The notes: generated from the sequence alone by a model not told the origin. Shown: positions 1 through 11,611, counted from the first letter of the stretch. The stretch: 64,000 bases of DNA from Bacteroides salyersiae WAL 10018 = DSM 18765 = JCM 12988 (GCF_000381365.1 NZ_KB905466.1:1052693-1116692); one strand, 5' to 3'. Translations and numbers: made by a program.

Positions 1-2100
1 ACCCTGCATTTTGCCGATGGAGACATGCCTACCGGGGAAGCTCTTATCCAGTTATCCGACAATGCTCAAGATTGGACTACGGTAAAATCGTTCACCGCTT
101 CGGCCATATCCAATAGCATATATACTTGCAATGCCGGTGGAAAATCTGCAAGATACGTGCGTTTATATCTTAAATCGATAAGCGGTAATAATTGGTTCCA
201 ATTGACGGAATTTGAAGTAACGAGTTCACGTATCACTCCTGTTGCAGAAGACAATGAAGGAAACCCGATCACTCTGCTGGATGACCGCAGCTTGGCGGCT
301 GGCTATCAGGCTCAAGATGCCGGATATGTAATCTATCGCTTCATTGAGAACATCTCTATCGATGAAATTCAGATTTTCCATAACAGTACATTTGTACCTA
401 CAGCAGACAAACCGACAATAACGGTGTGTGCCAATGGGAAATGGATCAACAAAGGCGAACTGGACGCTGCATGTACTTCTGTCCAAGTGGCTAATCTGAA
501 AAATATTTCTCAACTAAAGATTATTTGGAATAAGGATAATATCCCTGTTCTTTACGAAATAATGCCGATCGAAAATCCTTTCATCGAAGAAAATAAAGCG
601 ATTACAATCCCACAGACAAGCGGGACAAGCGGTTATCGCCTGCAAGTACCGGAAACCATTCTTGGCGACCGTTCCGGAAGTGATACGGACCGTACAGGAA
701 AATCATTCACTCTTGCATCGTGGGTAAACATGGATAAATTTACAAATGAAGGTAAGAATAAAGGTAACGTTATCATGGGGCACGGACCGCAAGTGCACAT
801 GAACTACAACGGAAGCCTCATCCTGAGTACTACAGAAAACGGAGAACTGAAAGTGATAGCAGGCGCATCCAACAAGATCGATCAAACGCTTTCTACCCGT
901 ATCAGTCTGAACACATGGACCTATCTGACTCTTATTTATGATAATGACACCCACAAAGTCAGCGTATATAAAGATGGTATATCAACCGGCGAAGAGATAC
1001 AATTGAACAATAAATTGGAACTTTTCCCAGATGATCCGTGTATATTCTTCGTCGGTGGTATGGGATTCTCCGGACTTTGCGATGAGCTTCAATTTTTCAA
1101 TAAAGCCTTGTCGGCTGCGGAAGTTCAACAAGCCTATCAAACCCCTCAAGATATGCCTAACCTAACAGCGTGGTACACTTTCAACAGCATTGACGGTAGC
1201 AGTGAAGGGGCATTCCTTAATAAAGCAACAGTTACCGACAAAACAGATGAAGAAGCCGTTTTCTTTGAATACACAGGAACAAAATCTTCGGACGGCGGTT
1301 TAATCAGTGGCACCGTTACAGAAGCTGTGCCGACATTAGCCGATGGCCGCGTTCCGGCAGCAGTGTTCTATACCGTCACGGTGCCGGCAGAAGTTGCCAA
1401 CGGGACACTGACCGTCATGAACGGAGACATTCCACTCGTTGCCGGAGAGAATCAAATTGAAGAAGGTACTGCACTGACCATTACAGCGATTCCCGATAAA
1501 GGATATCAATTAAAAAGCGTTAAAGTAAACGGAACCGAAATTAAAGGCAACACATTTATTCTTGAAAAAGAATCTATCATTACGGTTGAGTTTATGCAAG
1601 ACGCCACTGCCAGGCGGAGTATCACCTGTAACATCACCGGCAACGGTACTGTACAAATCACGGATGACGAAAACAATGCATATGAAAACGGTGTCGCTTC
1701 CATCTTGGATGAGACAAAAATCACCTTAACTTTCATCCCGGAAACAGGCTATGAACTCAACGATTTTATATTCGACGGAGATTCAATGTTCGACGATTTA
1801 GTTGATAATCAATTCATTTTCACTATTGATGATGATTATACTTTCGATGTTATTTTCAGTAAGATCACTTCCGTACGAAACACTTCCGAAGAAGCTGTAA
1901 GTATTCGTTATGAATCAGGAGAACTATACGTGCAGGGAATGAATGCCGGTGATAAACTCGACATTTATGACATTACCGGAAAATACATCAGAACATCAAC
2001 TATTTCAAAAACAGACGTTGCAGATCTGGCAGACGGTTGCTATCTGGTAAGAGTATCTCTCGGAAATGCAGTTAAAACCGCCAAGTTTATCAAAAGATAA
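1..2100 (+). CDS. C-terminal part of a large secreted multi-domain carbohydrate-binding protein (5' end outside window)
   Basis: The reading frame is open from base 1, so the gene starts upstream and any catalytic domain is not visible. In the visible 699 residues, about 1-80 are the end of a discoidin (F5/8 type C) fold, ending in ARYVRLYLKS and FQLTEFEV. A second discoidin-like module follows (about 85-195), then a LamG/concanavalin-like domain (about 215-390, with FTLASWVNM and DELQFFNKALS). Two glycine/lysine-rich bacterial repeat modules (about 465-620) each end in an ITVEF-type strand. The last 70 residues, KLDIYDITGKYI to the end in KTAKFIKR, resemble a type IX secretion C-terminal sorting domain. 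Such architectures are typical of outer-surface glycoside hydrolases of families GH18, GH20 or GH84, but which one cannot be told here. Secretion is inferred. Confidence 0.75.
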   Translation, partial: TLHFADGDMPTGEALIQLSDNAQDWTTVKSFTASAISNSIYTCNAGGKSARYVRLYLKSISGNNWFQLTEFEVTSSRITPVAEDNEGNPITLLDDRSLAAGYQAQDAGYVIYRFIENISIDEIQIFHNSTFVPTADKPTITVCANGKWINKGELDAACTSVQVANLKNISQLKIIWNKDNIPVLYEIMPIENPFIEENKAITIPQTSGTSGYRLQVPETILGDRSGSDTDRTGKSFTLASWVNMDKFTNEGKNKGNVIMGHGPQVHMNYNGSLILSTTENGELKVIAGASNKIDQTLSTRISLNTWTYLTLIYDNDTHKVSVYKDGISTGEEIQLNNKLELFPDDPCIFFVGGMGFSGLCDELQFFNKALSAAEVQQAYQTPQDMPNLTAWYTFNSIDGSSEGAFLNKATVTDKTDEEAVFFEYTGTKSSDGGLISGTVTEAVPTLADGRVPAAVFYTVTVPAEVANGTLTVMNGDIPLVAGENQIEEGTALTITAIPDKGYQLKSVKVNGTEIKGNTFILEKESIITVEFMQDATARRSITCNITGNGTVQITDDENNAYENGVASILDETKITLTFIPETGYELNDFIFDGDSMFDDLVDNQFIFTIDDDYTFDVIFSKITSVRNTSEEAVSIRYESGELYVQGMNAGDKLDIYDITGKYIRTSTISKTDVADLADGCYLVRVSLGNAVKTAKFIKR

Positions 2101-2133
2101 ATTTAAACGGACTGAGAGAGATTAATATAAATT

Positions 2134-2178
2134 GAAAAGGCTGTGGTGAAGCGATAAATACTTTGCCACAGCCTTTTC
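2134..2178. terminator. Bidirectional hairpin terminator between convergent genes
   Basis: A perfect 13-bp inverted repeat (2134-2146 with 2166-2178, GAAAAGGCTGTGG) sits between the surface-protein stop codon and the convergent dciA stop. The A-run and T-run inside the stem give a U-tract on each strand, as in a two-way intrinsic terminator. Confidence 0.75.
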
Positions 2179-2217
2179 TATTAAAAGGATTCCAGTACAG
2201 AATAATATTTCAATCCT

Positions 2218-2508
2218 CTATCTGAATATAATATTAACGATCACCGTCGCCCCCACTTTCTGGTTCAGGCTACGGACTAACTTTTCACGCGCCATCATCA
2301 ATTCCTGACGAAGGGCGGCTGAGGTCAGATGTACATACAATGTTTGATTCTTTATATATAAGTTCTGAGTGTATGAGGCAATGGTCGGTCCCAGTATTTG
2401 CGGCCAGGCATCCAGCAAACGCTGCTCATTCAAAGGCGACTCCAAACTTTCCTGACGAAGAAATTGCTGAATCAGTTTTCCTATTTGTTCTGCATTGTTC
2501 CGTTTCAT
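2218..2508 (-). CDS. dciA: DUF721/DciA family protein
   Basis: A 96-residue protein of the DUF721 family. DciA-type members help load the replicative helicase DnaB in bacteria without DnaC; that role is family knowledge and was not tested here. The sequence shows the expected compact form: a basic N-terminal helix (MKRNNAEQIGKLIQQFL), a WPQILGPTIASYT segment, and a C-terminal strand region with VHLTSAALRQELMM. Its ATG overlaps the recF stop codon (ATGA at 2505-2508), so the two are very probably translationally coupled. The recF-DUF721 order is common in Bacteroidetes and supports a replication or repair role. Confidence 0.85.
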   Translation of the reverse strand: MKRNNAEQIGKLIQQFLRQESLESPLNEQRLLDAWPQILGPTIASYTQNLYIKNQTLYVHLTSAALRQELMMAREKLVRSLNQKVGATVIVNIIFR

Positions 2509-3617
2509 ACTTCAGTCTCCTTCATTTCCGCTATTTCACCTTGTTCTACCCGAAACATTTTATAATCGCTGCCTACCTTATGCAAAATCCGGTCCAGATG
2601 TTCACGATTCGTATCGGTAATGAAAATCTGTCCGAAACTATCCCCGGCCACCAATTTCACAATCTGCTCTACACGCGAAGCATCCAGTTTGTCAAAAATA
2701 TCATCCAGCAACAACAATGGAACCGTGCTGCCCGTACGTTTCAGAAAATCGAACTGTGCCAATTTAAGCGCTACAAGATACGTTTTATTCTGCCCTTGCG
2801 AACCTTCTCTTTTTATCGGAAACTCGCCCAACAGCATGTTCAACTCGTCTTTATGAATACCCCGCAAAGAATATCCCATTATTTTATCACGCACACGGCT
2901 CTCTTTCAATACTTCAAGCAAAGAAGCGTCACGCGCATGAGAATCATATGATAATCCGACTTGCTCCTTATCCTGTGATATAAAAGAATAAAAAGATTGA
3001 AAGATAGGAATAAATTCCCGGATGAACTCCTCACGTTTACGATATACCACTTCACCCGCCTGCGCCATCATCTCTTCCCATACAAGAAACAATTCTTCTT
3101 CTACCGGAAGTTCGCTTTTCAATAATGTATTGCGCTGGGTCAACGCTTTATTATAACGGATCAACGCATCCAGATACTCTTTATCATACTGAGAAATCAC
3201 CACATCCATAAATCGGCGGCGCTCATCGCTCCCTCCGGCTATCAATTCAGAATCGGCAGGCGAAACCATCACCAAAGGAAGAAAACCAATATGATCGGAC
3301 AAACGGCTGTATTCTTTCTTATTACGTTTAAATTGTTTTTTGGAACGGCGCTTCATGCCACAATATATCTCTTCGGGCGTGCCGTCTGCCGCCTCATAAA
3401 ATCCTTGAATTACAAAAAAATCCTGTTCGTGCCGTATATTCTGCGAATCGATCGGATTTCCGGCACTCTTACAGAAAGAGAGAAAATAAACTGCATCGAG
3501 CAAGTTCGTCTTTCCCATGCCATTCTGTCCGAAAAAACAGTTCAACTTAGCAGAAAAGTTCAGTTCAACCTGCTCCAGATTTTTATAATTTAATATGGAT
3601 ATACGTTTCAGTATCAT
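2505..3617 (-). CDS. recF: DNA replication and repair protein RecF
   Basis: RecF is an SMC-like ABC ATPase that binds gapped DNA and, with RecO and RecR, loads RecA at stalled forks. The 370-residue length is normal. Walker A GQNGMGKT is at residues 30-37, the signature SQGQNKT lies about residue 275, and Walker B LLLLDDIFDKLD lies about residue 300, so the ATPase is intact. The ATG at 3617 lies about 23 bases downstream of a TACTTTTG -7 box on the same strand (3640-3647), which supports this start. It is the first gene of a two-gene unit with dciA and is divergent from the TPR gene at 3780. Confidence 0.95.
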   Translation of the reverse strand: MILKRISILNYKNLEQVELNFSAKLNCFFGQNGMGKTNLLDAVYFLSFCKSAGNPIDSQNIRHEQDFFVIQGFYEAADGTPEEIYCGMKRRSKKQFKRNKKEYSRLSDHIGFLPLVMVSPADSELIAGGSDERRRFMDVVISQYDKEYLDALIRYNKALTQRNTLLKSELPVEEELFLVWEEMMAQAGEVVYRKREEFIREFIPIFQSFYSFISQDKEQVGLSYDSHARDASLLEVLKESRVRDKIMGYSLRGIHKDELNMLLGEFPIKREGSQGQNKTYLVALKLAQFDFLKRTGSTVPLLLLDDIFDKLDASRVEQIVKLVAGDSFGQIFITDTNREHLDRILHKVGSDYKMFRVEQGEIAEMKETEV

Positions 3618-3639
3618 GTTTACACATTAAGTTTGGTTA

Positions 3640-3647
3640 CAAAAGTA
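3640..3647 (-). promoter_or_regulatory. Bacteroides -7 box for recF
   Basis: TACTTTTG on the minus strand matches TAnnTTTG. Transcription would start near 3633, shortly before the recF ATG. No clear -33 TTTG is seen. Confidence 0.55.
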
Positions 3648-3721
3648 GAAAGATTTTCGTGGTTTTAGGGTGTAAAACAAAAAAAGATGCCGCTAAATTT
3701 CGTTTGTAGATATAAAAAAAC

Positions 3722-3729
3722 TACTTTTG
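3722..3729 (+). promoter_or_regulatory. Bacteroides -7 box for the TPR membrane protein
   Basis: TACTTTTG matches TAnnTTTG and lies about 50 bases before the ATG at 3780. A TTTG upstream (3703-3706) is closer than the usual 19-20 bases, so only the -7 element is well supported. Confidence 0.55.
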
Positions 3730-3779
3730 CGAGTCGAAATACAAAAGTTGGAATAATAACAAAAAAGAATCATATAAAA

Positions 3780-4463
3780 ATGGCAGGACAAAAGCACCAC
3801 AATGAACAAATGAATGTGGAAGATGCACTGACACAGTCGGAAGCATTTCTTATTAAAAACAAAAAAGCAATTATCGGCGGAGTTGTTGCTGTGATCATTA
3901 TCGTAGCGGGCGTTATCATGTACAAACACCTTTATGCCGAACCTCGTGAAGAAAAAGCACAGGCTGCTCTCTTCAAAGGACAGGAGCTTTTTGAACAAGA
4001 CAACTTTACCCAAGCATTAAACGGTGACAGTATCGGTTACACCGGTTTTCTGAAAGTGGCGGAACAATTCAGCGGCACAAAAGCAGCTAACTTAGCTAAA
4101 GCATACGCAGGCCTTTGCTACGCACAATTAGGACAATATGACGAAGCCATCAAATATCTGACTGAATTTGACGGAAAAGACCAAATGGTAGGACCGGCCG
4201 TTCTTGCTGCTGCCGGTAACTGCTATGCACAAAAGAATGAATTGGATAAAGCTGTTGCTGCATTGCTGAAAGCTGCCGATAAGGCAGACAGCAATACGTT
4301 AAGTCCTATTTATCTGTTGCAAGCCGGTGAAATCCTGATTAAGCAGGGTAAAGCAGAAGAAGCGATCAAAGCATATACCCAAATTAAAGATAAATACTTC
4401 CAGTCATATCAGGCAATGGACATCGATAAATACATCGAGCAGGCTAAATTGCTGAAGAAGTAA
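3780..4463 (+). CDS. Single-pass membrane protein with TPR repeats (YfgM-like)
   Basis: A 227-residue protein. After a short polar N-terminus there is one transmembrane helix (about residues 30-52, [15 protein letters not shown]), then TPR-like helical repeats ([60 protein letters not shown]). This layout matches YfgM-type proteins: N-terminus in the cytoplasm and a periplasmic TPR domain that contacts chaperones or the SecYEG exit. The function in Bacteroides is not established. I chose the ATG at 3780 ([10 protein letters not shown]); the in-frame codon at 3687 lies upstream of the -7 box. It precedes ribH, with a repeat hairpin between them. Confidence 0.8.
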   Translation: MAGQKHHNEQMNVEDALTQSEAFLIKNKKAIIGGVVAVIIIVAGVIMYKHLYAEPREEKAQAALFKGQELFEQDNFTQALNGDSIGYTGFLKVAEQFSGTKAANLAKAYAGLCYAQLGQYDEAIKYLTEFDGKDQMVGPAVLAAAGNCYAQKNELDKAVAALLKAADKADSNTLSPIYLLQAGEILIKQGKAEEAIKAYTQIKDKYFQSYQAMDIDKYIEQAKLLKK

Positions 4464-4478
4464 ACATAACCCAAAACA

Positions 4479-4534
4479 GAGTGAAGAGTGAGAAGTGCCC
4501 TGTAGCCTTAAGCGCAGTAACTTTTCACTCTTTG
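4479..4534. repeat. Word-repeat intergenic hairpin (GAGTGAA words)
   Basis: The left arm repeats GAGTGA/GAGAAGT words (4480-4497) and the right arm carries the complement ACTTTTCACTC (4520-4530). The loop contains TAGCCTTAAGCGCAG, a variant of the GCTGCGC core seen at other loci, and a T-rich run follows. It may end the transcript of the TPR gene. Confidence 0.55.
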
Positions 4535-4600
4535 TTTTTGCCCCTCCCCTCCACCTTATTTTTTATTCTTAATACATCATTTTTTAATTCTATAATTATT

Positions 4601-5095
4601 ATGGCAACAGCTTATCACAATTTATCAGATTACGATTTTAATTCTGTTCCGAATGCAGAAGAAATGAAATTTGGTATTGTTGTTTCTGAGTGGAACGATA
4701 AAATCACCGGCGCATTATTGGACGGTGCAATAAATACATTAAAAAAACATGGCGCCAAATCCGAAAACATTTTGGTAAAGACAGTACCCGGAAGCTTTGA
4801 ACTTACTTTTGGTGCCAACCAAATGATGGAAAATAGTGATGTCGATGCAATTATTATCATTGGCTGCGTAATTAAAGGAGATACTCCACATTTTGATTAT
4901 GTTTGCATGGGAGTGACTCAAGGAATAGCCCAATTAAATGCAACTGGCGATATACCAGTTATTTACGGACTTATTACCACCAATACAATGGAACAGGCAG
5001 AGGACAGAGCCGGTGGCAAGTTAGGTAACAAAGGAGACGAATGTGCAATTACTGCAATAAAAATGATCGATTTTGTTTGGAGTTTAAATAAATAG
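4601..5095 (+). CDS. ribH: 6,7-dimethyl-8-ribityllumazine synthase
   Basis: RibH condenses 5-amino-6-ribitylaminouracil with 3,4-dihydroxy-2-butanone 4-phosphate to give the lumazine precursor of riboflavin, usually as a large icosahedral or pentameric shell in the cytoplasm. The 164-residue length from the ATG at 4601 is typical. Diagnostic segments are [11 protein letters not shown] (substrate loop), [14 protein letters not shown] (phosphate site and catalytic His), and [17 protein letters not shown] near the C-terminus. An in-frame extension up to 4481 is rejected because it runs through the repeat hairpin and encodes no family sequence. No FMN riboswitch is visible upstream. Confidence 0.95.
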   Translation: MATAYHNLSDYDFNSVPNAEEMKFGIVVSEWNDKITGALLDGAINTLKKHGAKSENILVKTVPGSFELTFGANQMMENSDVDAIIIIGCVIKGDTPHFDYVCMGVTQGIAQLNATGDIPVIYGLITTNTMEQAEDRAGGKLGNKGDECAITAIKMIDFVWSLNK

Positions 5096-5106
5096 TTGTA
5101 TCTTTG
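5076..5106 (+). promoter_or_regulatory. Strong Bacteroides promoter for the tRNA pair
   Basis: A -33 TTTG (5076-5079), exactly 19 bases, then TATCTTTG (5099-5106). This is a full match to the Bacteroides primary sigma consensus. It overlaps the ribH 3' end and drives the tRNA-Tyr/tRNA-Gly unit. Confidence 0.8.
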
Positions 5107-5167
5107 CACCGCAATTGAGAAACAAACCTCCTTAAGTGTAAGACAAGGATCTCAAAAGCGAACAAAA

Positions 5168-5250
5168 GGGCAAATACCAGAGTGGCCAAATGGGGCAGAC
5201 TGTAAATCTGCTGTCTTTCGACTTCGGTGGTTCGAATCCATCTTTGCCCA
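5168..5250 (+). tRNA. tRNA-Tyr (GTA)
   Basis: The acceptor stem GGGCAAA (5168-5174) pairs with TTTGCCC (5243-5249), and A5250 is the discriminator. The anticodon loop CTGTAAA is closed by GCAGA/TCTGC and gives anticodon GTA. A long class II variable arm (TGTCTTTCGACTTCGG region) is as expected for tyrosine. The T arm is GGTTCGAATCC. CCA is not encoded. Confidence 0.96.
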
Positions 5251-5259
5251 CAAAAAATT

Positions 5260-5332
5260 GCGGAAGTAGCTCAGTTGATAGAGCATTAGCCTTCCAAGCT
5301 GAGGGTCGCGGGTTTGAGCCCCGTCTTCCGCT
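5260..5332 (+). tRNA. tRNA-Gly (TCC)
   Basis: The acceptor stem GCGGAAG (5260-5266) pairs with CTTCCGC (5325-5331), with discriminator T5332. The D arm is AGCTCAGTTGATAGAGC. The anticodon loop CTTCCAA gives TCC. It starts 9 bases after tRNA-Tyr, so the two form one transcript. Confidence 0.97.
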
Positions 5333-5340
5333 CTTAAGAA

Positions 5341-5377
5341 AATCCTGATAGTCATTTAAACTATCAGGATTTTTTCT
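5341..5377 (+). terminator. Intrinsic terminator of the tRNA unit
   Basis: A perfect 12-bp inverted repeat, AATCCTGATAGT (5341-5352) with ACTATCAGGATT (5360-5371), has a 7-base loop and is followed by T-rich sequence. Confidence 0.9.
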
Positions 5378-5558
5378 TTTAAAATATTAAGTTCCAACAG
5401 GGTGTATTCGGGGATCAACGTAAAAACCTGAGGGATTCTTCGATCCGACAGAGAGAATAACAAAAATAAAATTAGCCAAATCAACCACTGCTCACGCCAT
5501 ACCAGTTATTTTGTCTTAAAAGAGTAGAGAAAAGAGAGTATATAGATTTACAACTTCC

Positions 5559-5566
5559 TATATTTG
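5559..5566 (+). promoter_or_regulatory. Bacteroides -7 box for the beta-galactosidase gene
   Basis: TATATTTG matches TAnnTTTG 52 bases before the ATG at 5618. There is no clear -33 box, which fits a promoter that needs an activator. The rest of 5378-5558 holds nothing I recognise. Confidence 0.5.
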
Positions 5567-5584
5567 TAACATCAAATTTATTAA

Positions 5585-8956
<3,372 letters not shown>

Positions 8957-8985
8957 GGAATGAAAGAATGAAGGAATGAAAAGAA
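8957..8985. repeat. GAATGAAAG word repeat after the beta-galactosidase
   Basis: Three tandem near-copies of GAATGAAAG follow directly after the stop codon. The same word recurs at 41.4 and 54.6 kb. Confidence 0.5.
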
Positions 8986-8988
8986 CTA

Positions 8989-9093
8989 ATTAACCTCAGT
9001 TCGATATAATAAGAATCATACCGCATAGCTTCTCCTCTTCTGGAAGGAAAGGGAAAATACGTAGGATAAAAGTTATGTCGAACTTAGGTTAAT
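8989..9093. repeat. 105-bp MITE-like element with 21-bp terminal inverted repeats
   Basis: The left arm 8989-9009 (ATTAACCTCAGTTCGATATA...) and the reverse complement of 9073-9093 match at 19 of 21 positions. The 63-base interior has no coding potential. The size and terminal repeats are those of a miniature inverted-repeat element; no clear target duplication is seen, so mobility is inference. Confidence 0.5.
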
Positions 9094-9112
9094 CAAATAA
9101 TTAATAAATTAT

Positions 9113-9165
9113 TCTGCGCAGCCAATTGGCATATTGGCACATGAATCATTAGCATATTATTTTCA
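9113..9165. repeat. Word repeat with GCGCAGCC core and GGCATATTG/GGCACAT words
   Basis: CTGCGCAGCCAATTGG is followed by ATTGGCATATTGGCACATG-type words. It is half of the structure seen complete at 20491-20588. Confidence 0.5.
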
Positions 9166-9186
9166 TCAACTTTAAAAATAAAAATC

Positions 9187-10272
9187 ATGAAAAATCTATT
9201 CGACATTGTGTCTCATTTCGAAATCCAAGGCACCATCAGCGATATAAAACCGTTGGGTGCGGGATTAATCAACGACACTTACAAAGTAACTACGGCCGAA
9301 ACCGATGCCCCTGATTACGTACTGCAACGCATCAATCACGCTATCTTTCAAAATGTAGAGATGCTGCAAAACAATATAGCTTCAGTAACCAACCACATCC
9401 GTCGTAAACTGACAGAACAAGGAGAAACCGATATAGACCGTAAGGTACTGACTTTCGTAAAAGCTGATGGAGGTAAAACGTATTGGCATGATGGAGAAAA
9501 TTACTGGCGTATCATGGTATTCATCCCACGCGCGAAAACATATGAAACGGTTAATCCGGAATATTCCTATTATGCCGGTGTTGCTTTCGGTGATTTCCAG
9601 GCAAAACTTGCTGACATTCCCGAAACATTGGGTGAGACTATCCCCGACTTCCATAACATGGAATTCCGCTTAAAACAATTGCGTGATGCCGTAGCAGCCA
9701 ATGCTGCGGGAAGATTGGCCGAGGTACAATACTATATCGATGAGATCGAGAAGCGTGCCGATGAAATGTGTAAAGCCGAACGTATGTATCGCGAAGGAAA
9801 ATTACCCAAACGTGTATGCCACTGTGATACGAAAGTAAACAACATGATGTTTGATGAAGACGGCAAGGTACTCTGCGTTATCGACCTGGATACCGTAATG
9901 CCAAGTTTTATCTTCTCTGACTACGGTGATTTTCTCCGTACAGGAGCCAATACCGGTGATGAAGACGACAAAGATTTGAATCGCGTTAACTTCAACATGG
10001 AAATATTCAAAGCATTCACCAAAGGATATCTGGAAGGTGCACGCTCGTTCCTTACTCCGATAGAAATAGAAAATTTGCCTTATGCGGCAGCTTTATTCCC
10101 GTATATGCAATGTGTACGTTTTTTGGCTGATTACATTAACGGAGACACTTACTATAAAATCAAATATCCCGAACACAACCTTGTACGCACCAAAGCACAA
10201 TTCAAACTATTGCAAAGTGTAGAAGAGCACACTCCGGAGATGACAGCATTTATCAGGGAATGTTTAGGCTGA
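9187..10272 (+). CDS. N-acetylhexosamine 1-kinase-like phosphotransferase (APH fold)
   Basis: A 361-residue cytoplasmic kinase of the aminoglycoside phosphotransferase/choline kinase fold, close in length and style to NahK of bifidobacteria, which phosphorylates GlcNAc and GalNAc at C1. Family members were long mislabelled mucin-desulfating proteins. Visible features: LGAGLINDTYKV (nucleotide loop, about residues 22-33), VLQRINHAIF, the catalytic HCDTKVNN (about 212-219) and the metal-binding IDLDTVMPSFIFSDYGDFLR (starting about residue 231). It follows the beta-galactosidase, which suggests use of galactose- and N-acetylhexosamine-containing host glycans, but a repeat-rich gap of 230 bases separates them and co-transcription is uncertain. 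The exact sugar is unproven. Confidence 0.8.
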   Translation: MKNLFDIVSHFEIQGTISDIKPLGAGLINDTYKVTTAETDAPDYVLQRINHAIFQNVEMLQNNIASVTNHIRRKLTEQGETDIDRKVLTFVKADGGKTYWHDGENYWRIMVFIPRAKTYETVNPEYSYYAGVAFGDFQAKLADIPETLGETIPDFHNMEFRLKQLRDAVAANAAGRLAEVQYYIDEIEKRADEMCKAERMYREGKLPKRVCHCDTKVNNMMFDEDGKVLCVIDLDTVMPSFIFSDYGDFLRTGANTGDEDDKDLNRVNFNMEIFKAFTKGYLEGARSFLTPIEIENLPYAAALFPYMQCVRFLADYINGDTYYKIKYPEHNLVRTKAQFKLLQSVEEHTPEMTAFIRECLG

Positions 10273-10380
10273 CCTCTCCCCAGTCCTCTCCGTGGGAGAG
10301 AGCAAAATTAGTTTTGTAACTGATAAATAAACAAGAGTATCTCCTTACTCCCTCTCCCACGGAGAGGGTTGGGGAGAGGC
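10273..10380. repeat. Large imperfect palindrome (possible bidirectional terminator)
   Basis: Arms of about 29 bases (CCTCTCCCC...CTCTCCGTGGGAGAG at 10273-10300, complement at 10352-10380) flank a roughly 50-base AT-rich loop. Each arm also contains its own small hairpin, CTCTCCGTGGGAGAG. It lies exactly between two convergent genes. It could terminate both transcripts, although no long T-run follows. Confidence 0.55.
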
Positions 10381-10383
10381 TTC

Positions 10384-11112
10384 TTAGAATTTCTCCCCCT
10401 TCCAAGTATAAACAATAGGGCGGCGGATAAACGGTTTCAGTTTGTCTGCCGTTTCTTTTTCCATATACTCAGGAGTAGTCAGCGTAAATGTAAGTGTATT
10501 ATCAGAAGCGGAAAGATCAATTTTCATCAACAGCATATCCGCTTGTAAGCGGGCATGATTATACTCATAGGCAGCAGCAGAATCGGGAGTTTCAAAGAAA
10601 TCATCCATTGCCGGCATAGCGGTAATGAAATCGGATATCGGAAGCTCCTTCCAGTCAGTAGTATAAAACTGAATATTGCTGTCACACACCGGAGCACATG
10701 CGGTAGAGACGGTGCAGATAACCTGTGTAGTGTCACTGGTTGCCAATAGCTTCATCTGCCAAGTGCTTTGCGAAGTCATCTGAACACGAATGTAATCCTT
10801 GCTCAATTCCGTCATCTCCGACTCCCGTCCAAAACGATTCTCAACCTTTGCCTTCATCTTACTTTCCAAAAAGTCGATACAATCTGCACGATTTACCGCC
10901 GTAAGCAATGGAGACAAAGAATCGGGCATATTGACAAATATCTTCTTGGCTTCTTGATGAACCTGAGTTTTGGTACCTTGTTCAGCCAGAACCTTATCCT
11001 GTTCAGTCTGAGCCTGCAACGGCGCTACCGCAAACAGCCACAAAGCCGAAAATAACATCCCCCACACCATTGCATACCTACTCATTCTCAATTTATCTAT
11101 CTTTTTCATCAT
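10384..11112 (-). CDS. DUF3256 family exported protein
   Basis: A 242-residue protein recognised as DUF3256, a family found in Bacteroidales, with no known function. A hydrophobic segment (about residues 14-34, AMVWGMLFSALWLFAVA, followed by QAQTE) is an uncleaved anchor or signal peptide, so the mature protein should be periplasmic. Typical family sequence follows: KIFVNMPDSLSPLLTAVNRADCIDFLESKM, then alternating beta strands such as YIRVQMTSQSTWQMKLL. The start could be M1, or M10 (MSRYAMVWG). Its promoter candidate lies about 95 bases upstream. Confidence 0.82.
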   Translation of the reverse strand: MMKKIDKLRMSRYAMVWGMLFSALWLFAVAPLQAQTEQDKVLAEQGTKTQVHQEAKKIFVNMPDSLSPLLTAVNRADCIDFLESKMKAKVENRFGRESEMTELSKDYIRVQMTSQSTWQMKLLATSDTTQVICTVSTACAPVCDSNIQFYTTDWKELPISDFITAMPAMDDFFETPDSAAAYEYNHARLQADMLLMKIDLSASDNTLTFTLTTPEYMEKETADKLKPFIRRPIVYTWKGEKF

Positions 11113-11210
11113 ACCGCATTTTTAATCCATCTGTTATTATTTGAAATACTCGATCCGTCCGTTATCCGGCTGTTTTTCCATCGCCAGGCGTAACCCGATG
11201 ATTTTCTATG

Positions 11211-11218
11211 CAAATATA
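11211..11218 (-). promoter_or_regulatory. Bacteroides -7 box for the DUF3256 gene
   Basis: TATATTTG on the minus strand gives a leader of about 95 bases before the ATG at 11112. Confidence 0.45.
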
Positions 11219-11338
11219 AAGAATAGAATTATATAATGAAAGAAAGGCAGATTATAATAAACAAGACATCTTATTTTGCCACTTTTTTATATCATCTAAG
11301 GGACTATTTGCCCATCAGGGTACATTACCCACATAGAA

Positions 11339-11611
11339 TTTACCCCTTCACCGGCTTCACCTTTTTCAATCAAACTCCCCATTCATCGATGATACAGGGT
11401 GAAGGCAGGTCCGGTTTTCTGAATACGGTGTTTACCGTCCGTATGCTCGGTGCTCACCACCCGTATGCCTGAGGTTTACGAAACGTATGCACGGTACTTG
11501 GGAGACATTTGCACCGAAACCAAAGAGACGGAACGACCCTTCACCCTGTATTGCCGATGAATAAAGCGGCTAAGCAAAAAAGTGAAACCGATGAAGGGGG
11601 TAAAAAAGATA
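11339..11611. repeat. About 270-bp imperfect inverted repeat with a repeated CCGTATGC centre
   Basis: The left arm (about 11339-11430) and right arm (about 11515-11611) are complementary in blocks: ACCCCTTCACCGGCTTCACC with GGTGAAAC...GATGAAGGGGGT, and ATTCATCG...ATACAGGGTGAAGG (11381-11405) with its complement at 11538-11562. The centre carries CCGTATGC twice, plus CGTATGCACGG. It could be a degenerate non-autonomous element or a long structured RNA. Confidence 0.6.

Noticed and set aside
2340..2951. 203-codon plus-strand frame across dciA and recF
   Set aside because: It is antisense to two well supported genes and has no -7 box or recognisable protein content.
4481..4600. N-terminal extension of ribH
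   Set aside because: The 40 extra codons cover the word-repeat hairpin and have no RibH similarity; the ATG at 4601 gives the normal length.
5152..5355. 67-codon minus-strand frame
   Set aside because: It lies over the two tRNA genes and their terminator.
9187..10272. Mucin-desulfating sulfatase call
   Set aside because: The motifs are those of an APH-type kinase (HCDTKVNN, IDLDTV), with no sulfatase CxPxR signature.
11236..11472. 78-codon plus-strand frame
   Set aside because: It overlaps the left arm and centre of the large inverted repeat and shows no family features.
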